From Mycocentrospora acerina (Eukaryota; Ascomycota; Dothideomycetes; Pleosporales), in the NCBI GenBank assembly GCA_022701365.1, contig JAKUHH010000236.1:62001-126000 (forward strand): a DNA stretch of 64,000 nt. Reading direction: 5' to 3'. Every line of letters begins with the position of its first letter. The stretch's first letter is position 1. This document shows positions 57,503 through 64,000 of the stretch, in pieces. A model generated the notes under the pieces. That model worked only from the letters and a program-made list of their open reading frames with translations. It had not been told where the DNA came from and ran no database searches. Made by a program: the position numbers and the translations under genes.

Positions 57503-58297
57503 TCACAGTATGACGCACTTTGGCTTGCCCCCTTTCTTGTCCCTCCGGTTGTCGTGACCTCCTCTGGATGGGCGGGCGTCGTCTCTTCGAACGCGCTCCT
57601 GTTTTTGGCCGTTGGTGCCGCGAGTCCCCCTGCCGGAGTTCTTGCTGTCCATGGAGCGGCCGCCTTGTTGTCGTTGGCGGCGGAGCTGCCTGACGACGTC
57701 AAAAAAGGCCTTTTCGACATTGACACAGTTCTTGGCCGAAGCCTCGACAAAATCACAGCCGAGGTCTTTTGCCAAGGCTTGTCCTTCTTGTGTCGAGACT
57801 TCGCGTTCGGTAACACGGTCACACTTGTTTCCGACTAGCATGACTGGTGCGTGCCCGAATACGGGGGCTGATGCGCTCATGGGCGAGCCGGGATACGTGG
57901 GCGAGCCGGCCATGGCTGTCTCCTTGACGCGCTGAATCTGGCTGTGGAAGCGCTGTATGCGGGTAAAGGACGCGCGCGAGGAAATGCTGTAGACCAGGAC
58001 GAAGCCCTCGCCGTCGCGTATCCATTGGTCGCGCAGGGCTATGTACTCCTCCTGGCCGGCTGTGTCGAGGACCTCGAGCATGCACGACTGCTGGTCGATC
58101 TGGACCTGCTTGCGGTACGAGTCTTCAATCGTGGGGTCGTATGTCTCAACAAAGTGGTTCAGGCAGAGCTAGGGCGGTCAGTCAAAGAATGCACAGGAGC
58201 GTGGTATGGGAGGGTGTACCTGTATGGTCAGGGCCGTCTTGCCGACGCCACCGTCGCCCAGCACCACCAGCTTATACAGCGTCATTTTGCCTGCCAT
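57503..58297 (-). CDS. RAS2: Ras-family GTPase, Ras2/RasB type
   Basis: Exons 58297-58220 and 58168-57503; 51-nt intron; 247 residues. P-loop GDGGVGKT at 14-21, effector/switch I YDPTIEDSY at 36-44, DTAGQE at 61-66, NKCD and EASAK for guanine binding, and a C-terminal CAAX box CVIL, which predicts geranylgeranylation. An insert of about 24 residues (AMAGSPTYPGSPMSASAPVF...) lies before the NKCD motif, as in filamentous-fungal Ras2/RasB proteins. The tail (residues 190-240) is strongly basic with many Arg/Lys/Gly, a second membrane-binding element. Position 69, in switch II, is Ile (EEYIALRDQ) where Ras proteins usually have Ser, Thr or Ala. Role: signalling from the plasma membrane in polarity, germination and nutrient sensing, upstream of MAPK and/or cAMP pathways. 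Confidence 0.93.
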
Positions 58298-59394
58298 GGT
58301 GCTGGTGTGCAGATGGGATCAGTGCAGAGAGGGAGGGGGAGAGGGAGAGGGAGAGAGGCAGCGGCAGCAGTGGCAGCTGGGGCGAATGATTGGGGCGGGC
58401 TGTATGCGTAGTGCAGGCGGTGAGGCGCGTTGTGGCAGAATTGGTGTCGCAGGCGATGGCGATGGCGGGAGCACAAGGGCCAGGGAGCGAGCGAGAGGGT
58501 GCAGAGAGGGTGTAGAGAGGGTGCAGACAGGATGCAGACAGGATGCAGAGAGGGCTGCGAGATGGCCGTGGCGGCAGGCGTGCTGGGTCGCGTGTGGCGG
58601 ATGGCGGCAGGCGGCAGGCGGTGCAGACTCAATCGGCGGCGGCGCTGGTGCTGGGCAGGAGCGGCGTCGGGGCGTCGAGGCAGGCGGGTGGCCAGTGCAG
58701 CCAACGGCGGGCAGAGACGACGACGATGGCGATGACGAGGCCGGAGAGACGAGGCGAAGCAGGGCGAGGCAGGCGAGGCAAGGTGCGGCGGGATTGGGGA
58801 GATGGGGGGCGCGGAGGCTGTTTAGGGCACAGGCTGGGAGGAGTGAAGGTCGGCCGGTCAGGGTTCTCGGTGGCTCGGTGGCTCGTGTCCCCACGTGAAG
58901 TGCCTCTCGCAGGTCTGCCCTGGCAGCACACGGGCACAGGCGCAGGCGCAGGCACAGGCACACAGACGCAGACACACAGACGCAGACGCAGACACACAGA
59001 CTCCGACACGGGCGGTCGCTGGCGGCGCGGCTATCACCTGTCCTATCCTATCGACAACCTCTATCGGGGCTTCGTCGCATCGACGCGGGCGGCGTGGGGA
59101 CAGGCAGGGAACCGGCGCGAAGGCTCGATAACGGCGGCGATGGATGAGGGAGGTCGAAAAAGAAACGCGCGATAGTGCTTGCAGGGCGGCCGGGGCTTTT
59201 ACGCTGCCAGAGGTTGGGCCCAAAGCCTCAGTCTTTGCCAGCCGCCAGCCGCCAGTCGCCAGCTGCTAGGCCTGAAGGGGCCACTCGCAGCCACCGCCGC
59301 CGGCCACCCACCCGTCATGCACCACAGTCGTCGCCGACCCGGGCCCGCGGCTGTGTGCCGTCTAGTTGTGCTCCAGTCCATGACATGGGATGCT

Positions 59395-59600
59395 CTCGTC
59401 GTAGTGGTGGTGGTTGTTGCTGTTGAAATAGTTGTTGCTGTAGTAGTAGTACTTGTTGTTGTTGTATTGTTAGTAGTAGTCGTAGCTGTGGTTGTAGTCG
59501 TAGTTGTATTGGTGTTTGTAATTGTAATTATAACTGCTACTGCAGCTGTATTTGCAAATGTAGCCGTCGTTGTAACGGTAGCTGTACAACTACTTGTGTG
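59395..59600 (+). repeat. Interrupted GTA/GTT triplet tract
   Basis: About 200 bases in which nearly every triplet in one phase is GTA, GTT, GTG or GCT. The frame encodes a Val-rich peptide on plus and a Thr/Asn-rich peptide on minus, both without other gene signals. Confidence 0.75.
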
Positions 59601-60574
59601 CCCACCTAGCACTCTGTGACGCTCAACACCAACGCGGAGCTGCTCAAGCTAACATGTTGCATGCAGCACACTACAGCTGCACCCTTGACCCGTGGGAACA
59701 CCCTCATTCACACACTAACACTCCCCTCCGACACACTTGGATGCAAGTAGTGACATCCATCCCACTCGTATGCTGCTGCTGCTGCATCACCACCACTCAC
59801 CTCTTCCCCCTCTCCCCCCCAAAAAAAAAGACAAGACAAGACGACAGCACCACACAACGACAGGGAGCATGAGACGACCGACTCGACGCGCCGAGCCTGT
59901 AAACGCGGTTTCATGCAGCAGCCGTGACCCGGCTGATTCCCACCCTTGACGCGCGCCCAGACCACCGTACCAGCGTGCAGTCGAGAAGCCCATCTGCGCC
60001 GCACCTGATTCGACATGGCTCCCACTCGTCATGCAAGCCTGTGCAAATTCAACATCGAGTCCCCAGCTGTCCTCACTGCAGGTACAGCCTTCGCCAGAGC
60101 GTGGCCGTCAAGAGTGTCGCGACGTCGTACACAGGCATCTACCCAGTCATGTCCCAACGGCCGAGAGACCCATAGCTATTATCACCGTCGTCGTGGGTGC
60201 GTGCTTCGGGGAATCTCTCCCACTGCCGCCATAGCTCCCAACCCTTGGCGTCAACCTTCTGTACCCCATCCCGAGCCGACGGCAGCACCGAGCCAACGGA
60301 CATGAACTCCGGTAACCGTCATCTGGGCCTCTGTGACCGCCGAATGCTGTCATGTAATCAGCCACTTTCAGGCACACTTCCGTCGTCTCCATTGGTGACG
60401 GCTCGAGTACTGCGTTGCCTCTAACCACATGGTGCAAACGCAAAACCTCGCTGATAAATTCACACGCCCACCACCTCGCACCATGGAAGCTGACAAGCGG
60501 CCCGGTTCCACGGCACCACCACTGTCAAGCTTGCAGGAACTCTTAGGAGCTATGTCCGGTACCTAGTATGTCTG

Positions 60575-60645
60575 CCTGCCTACCTGCCTGCCTGCAAATG
60601 CCCGCCTGCCTGCAAATGCCCGGTTACCTGCAAATGCCCGCAGTA
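60575..60645 (+). repeat. 13-bp repeat CTGCAAATGCCCG, three copies
   Basis: Three direct copies (near 60591, 60611 and 60629) embedded in CCTG-rich sequence, with small variations between copies. Confidence 0.8.
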
Positions 60646-61792
60646 ATATACAAACACGTGAGTCCCGGGAAAAAATTCCGGCTACCAAGCCAATGGCACA
60701 TGAGGCCTGAAACTTGCTACCTGTGCCCCCCTCCCCCCCCTCCTCCTCTCCCCCTGTCCGAACCCCCATAACTTTTTCCAAAAAAAAAATATTAAATACC
60801 CATCAATGTTGCATCTTGAACATCCAAGACCTTGTGCCACCGGACAAATAGGTGGGCAGGCGAACGGGTACGGGCCGTTACGTTTAGGACTGCGACCCCA
60901 CGGCTAAAAAACACAATACAGCCAATGCCCTTAACGCCTTTTGACACGAACCCGTCAGCAACCTGCAGATTAATAAAAAAAAATTGCATACTGAAGCGAA
61001 CAAATTGAACATTTCGTTGGTTGTATTCGTGGGAAAATCTCGCTGCAGACATCTCCGTTGCCCTTGTCAATAATAGCTGTGACACTGCTGCTCGTTGCGG
61101 GGGGGGAAGTACGAGGGTGACGCGTTCACAGCGAGCGCCACATTACCGTATACAAGAAAAGAAGGAAATTATCGTACGTGCAACTACCGCTGCCGTTGCT
61201 GCTGCTGCACTGCGGTGCGGTACGGTGCGGTGCAAAGTGACATGTGAATGGGGGCACGGTTAGCGGTCGGGATCTAGGTTAATACGTACCTAGGTAGGTT
61301 AGGGTGAACATGCTCCAGTCGGCACACATTTCTAGATGCCTGCAAGGATGCTCAAGCCTGTTACCCACCCCCCCTAGCCTGTACAACACGTGTGTGCGGG
61401 AAGAGTCGGTTGGGAGACGCAGGCGAGCAAGTACGCAGAGCAGGGTAGGGAAGGGAACGTACCGGCACACAACCGGCACCAACCCTTGAATAGGATATAT
61501 GTCTCACCTAGACGCTTCCAAGAAAATTTATATAAAGAAATGAAAAAAAAAATATAAAAAAACTCAATTTTTTAATATGTCACCATGCTTATATATATTG
61601 AGAAATTTAAAGAGAGGAGAGAGAGAGAGTTTGTGTGTGTGTGTGAGAGCAAAATTAAGTTTAATCCGGTTTTGTGTAGTAATCCATTCTAATCAATCCC
61701 ACTGCCCCTGCTTGGATTCAAACACGTCCAATTACTAAGCATCTACATCCGTCATGCCCATTCTAACCATTACACGCATCTACCTAGCACGA

Positions 61793-61828
61793 GCTACAAG
61801 CTACAAGCTACAAGCTACAAGCTACAAC
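61793..61828. repeat. Heptamer CTACAAG array covering a stop codon
   Basis: Four perfect CTACAAG units (61794-61821) plus a variant CTACAAC (61822-61828). The stop codon of the CoA synthetase gene on the minus strand is the complement of 61822-61824, within the last unit. Confidence 0.9.
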
Positions 61829-64000
61829 TTGGCCCTCGTCTCAATCGCCTTGTGCAAATCCTTGCCCTTGACCTCAAAATACTCCCTCACCTTCCTTCGC
61901 GCCACATCCACCGCCTCCCGATCCTCAATCGTGCTCGGCACACTAACCTCCTTGTCAAACTCGCCGTGCGTAGCATTCTCGGTCAATTCCCTCAGCACCC
62001 TGCGCAACGTCTTGCCGCTGCGCGTCTTGGGGATCATGCCTTTGCCCTGAATCATGCCGCCAAGTGATGCAATGGCTCCGATTTGCGAGCGCACGAGCTT
62101 CTGCACTTCGGCGAGCACATCGGCAGAGGGGACCGCGCCGGAGGGGTGCGGATGTGTGGCCAGCGTCACAAAGGCAAAGGGAAGGTGGCCTTTGAGCGCG
62201 TCGGGGATGCCGACTACGGCCGCTTCGGCAATCGATGGGTGCGTGGTTATGGCTTGTTCGATGGCGCCTGGTTGTTGGGGGGGTTTTTAGTTAGTACGAG
62301 TTGGTAGGTAGGATCAAACGATAAAGTGAAGTGGAACGGAGGAATTGAAATGATGAAATACAAAGGTAAAGTAAAAAAAAGTGGAGGGAAGGAATCGAAA
62401 TGATGAAATACAAAGGTAAAGTGGAAAACAGTACTTACCAGTACTGAAGCGATGTGCCGCCACGTTAATCACGTCGTCTGCTCGTGCCATGATCGAAATG
62501 TATCCTTCTTCGTCTATCATCCCCGCATCACCAGTGTCAATCCACCTGCCATCAAACCTCTTCATGTAACCCTTGTAGAATCGCTCTTCATCTTCCCAGA
62601 GCGTCGTGAATGCCGTCGGCGCCAGTGGGATGCTCATGACAATGTTGCCCATCTCCCCTCTCTTCACCTCCTTGCCCTCGTCATCTACAACTCTCACGTC
62701 GAACCCCGGCATTGCTTTTCCAGCAGACCCAGGCTTGATGGGGAGCGGCTTTGGGCGGTCCGTAGAAGAAAAGTCTAGTCCTGCAGAGGCACTGAGCGCA
62801 ATGCCTGATATCGGAGAGCCAGACTCGGAACTCCACCAGTTGTCCACCACGACGGCGCCAGGAGCACAGTGCTTGGCCAGGAGCTTCTGGTACATTTGCA
62901 CAATACTCGGCTCGCTTCTCTCGCCAGCCAGAAACAGCGCTCTCAGTGACTTGAGCGCGCCTTTTTCTCCAAATTGCTTCTCAAAGAACTCGTTGTCGCT
63001 GTCGTCTCGGCGGATGGCGCGCAGGGCTGTGGGTGCAGTGAACATGGTGTTTACTTTGTACTCACTGACTACGCGCCAAAAAGTACTTGCGTCGGGTGTT
63101 CCAACGGGTTTACCCTCAAAAAGGACCGTGGTCGCGCCAACAAGAAGCGGAGCGTAGACAATAAACGAATGCCCAACAACCCATCCAATGTCGCTAGCAG
63201 TGAACATGACATCTCCCGGTCCCTGGACACCAAAGAGATACTTCATCGAAAAGTTCAGTCCCACTGCATGTCCTCCCGCTGACCTCACGACCCCCTTTGG
63301 TAAGCCAGTCGTGCCAGAAGTGTAAATGATATACAACCCATCACCACTCTCCACAGGTACAGCATCTGCTTTCAACCCCCTGTTCCTCGCACTCTTAACC
63401 AACCGCTGCCAATTCCTCTGCCCCTCTTCCTTCAACACCGGATCCCACCTCAACTCCTCACGCTGCCAAACAATCGTCTTCAGTGGCTTAAAACTACTCT
63501 TATGTACCGCCCCTTCAATCATACTTTTATACTCTGCGGGGCCCTTTGCGCCCTCAATCCCACACGACGCCGTCATAATCGCCACCGGCCGACTCGCCTC
63601 GATCCTCTGCGCTAGGGCCGCGGGAGAAAACCCTCCAAACACCACTGAATGGATCGCGCCCAGCCGGACAATGGCAAGCATGGCAAACAGCGCTGCAGGG
63701 ATCATGGGCATGTAAATCAACACGACATCCCCCTTCTTCACGCCCTCTTCCCTCAGCACGCCCGCAAGCGTCTCCACCTCCTGCAGCAGCTGCGCATATG
63801 TATATCGTTCCTTCTTCCCCGTCACGGGACTATCCCAGTATATAGCAACATTCTCCCCATTGCCGTTTGCAACATGGCGGTCCACGCAATTGTATGTTGT
63901 GGAGATCTCGCCGTCGGGGAACCATTGCCAATGGTCGTGCGAAACGTTGCTTTTGGGCAAGTGCTTTGTAGTTTTGCGGAAAGCCTGCGTAGGCTTCTTG
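61822..64000 (-). CDS. Acyl-CoA synthetase (propionyl/acetyl-CoA synthetase, ACSS3/PrpE-like), partial
   Basis: Exons 64000-62439 and 62267-61822 are visible, joined over a 171-nt intron; the 5' end is beyond the window edge, so about 667 residues are seen. The visible N-terminus (VSHDHWQWFPDGEISTTYNC) is that of ACS enzymes. Core motifs: YTSGTTGLPKGVVR (A3 P-loop), DNWWSSESGSPI (A5), WIDTGDAGMIDEEGYISI (A7), ARADDVINVAAHRFSTGAIE (A8 across the splice) and PKTRSGKTLRR (A10 with the catalytic, acetylatable Lys). HVANGNGENVAIYWDSPVTG and INVAAHRFSTG fit the ACSS3/PrpE branch more than classical acetyl-CoA synthetase, which has WWQTETG. Reaction: acid + CoA + ATP to acyl-CoA + AMP + PPi, in propionate or short-chain acid activation. 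Substrate inferred. Confidence 0.9.
62341..62422. repeat. Direct repeat inside the synthetase intron
   Basis: Two copies of a 32-base segment (62341-62372 and 62391-62422) differing at one position, spaced 50 bases apart; part of a roughly 50-base tandem duplication that lengthened the intron. Confidence 0.9.

Larger units (their letters stand above)
58298..61821. other. 3.5 kb gene-free stretch upstream of RAS2 and downstream of the CoA synthetase
   Basis: 58298-59170 is GC-rich with GAGAGGG, CAGACAGGATG and GCAGACACACAG runs and is probably the Ras promoter and 5' leader. 59395-59600 is an interrupted GTA/GTT triplet tract. 60575-60645 has three copies of CTGCAAATGCCCG. From 61480 it becomes AT-rich. 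No gene with domain support. Confidence 0.5.

Noticed and set aside
58206..59175. Long Arg/Gly-rich frames upstream of RAS2
   Set aside because: They are products of GC-rich repeats (CAGACAGGATG, GGCAGGCG); several frames on both strands are open at once, which is typical of biased composition rather than genes.
59179..59619. Val-rich 146-codon frame
   Set aside because: Translation of the GTA/GTT triplet tract; no other coding evidence.

Overview
The window comes from a filamentous ascomycete (Pezizomycotina). The evidence is short spliceosomal introns (mostly 44-90 nt, GT...YAG, many with a CTAAC-type branch point), one-gene transcription units on both strands, and a gene set of fungal families: a WOPR regulator, the DASH subunit Spc34, a DUF3824 protein, a Ras2/RasB-type GTPase and POT/MFS permeases. 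A dothideomycete (Pleosporales-like) origin is my inference from overall feel, not from a comparison. Non-coding DNA is rich in microsatellites and C/G homopolymers; there is one 177-N assembly gap inside a poly-C run (19605-19781) and a single N at 56206.

Layout: 3' part of the CHL1 helicase (1-1767), a POT peptide permease (2210-4070), a 4 kb gene-free stretch leading into a Gti1/Pac2 WOPR regulator (8149-9552), an ankyrin-repeat gene (10494-11467 plus an unresolved start), the divergent pair RPN3/SPC34 (11942-14772), a sugar MFS permease (16937-19233), the gap, a many-exon C2H2 zinc-finger gene (20097-22845), AIP1 (23618-25602), a decayed secreted-protein-like gene (about 26522-27240), an ACS-type MFS permease (27861-29502), a CorA/Mnr2-type Mg2+ transporter (30158-32827), a DUF3824 protein (34839-37772), a Gln-rich SSXT/Snf11-like protein (38693-40005), the mitochondrial rRNA methyltransferase MRM2 (40841-42135), UBP14 (42555-45167), the Fe-S scaffold ISU1 (45628-46410), a YPR011C-type mitochondrial carrier (47603-48884), a 3.3 kb gene-free stretch, an F-box-like gene (52184-54074), another 3.4 kb gene-poor stretch, a Ras2/RasB GTPase (57503-58297), 3.5 kb without genes, and a partial propionyl/acetyl-CoA synthetase (61822-64000).

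Most genes are conserved housekeeping functions placed independently: DNA replication/cohesion (CHL1), proteasome and ubiquitin recycling (RPN3, UBP14), kinetochore (SPC34), actin turnover (AIP1), mitochondrial biogenesis (ISU1, MRM2, carrier) and small-molecule transport. I see no secondary-metabolite cluster, CRISPR array, prophage-like block, intact transposon, tRNA or rRNA gene. I did not find a convincing undescribed multi-gene system; the best leads are the non-canonical, frame-neutral intron in ISU1, the shared RPN3/SPC34 promoter, the long leader of the WOPR gene, and several local oddities in gene structure.
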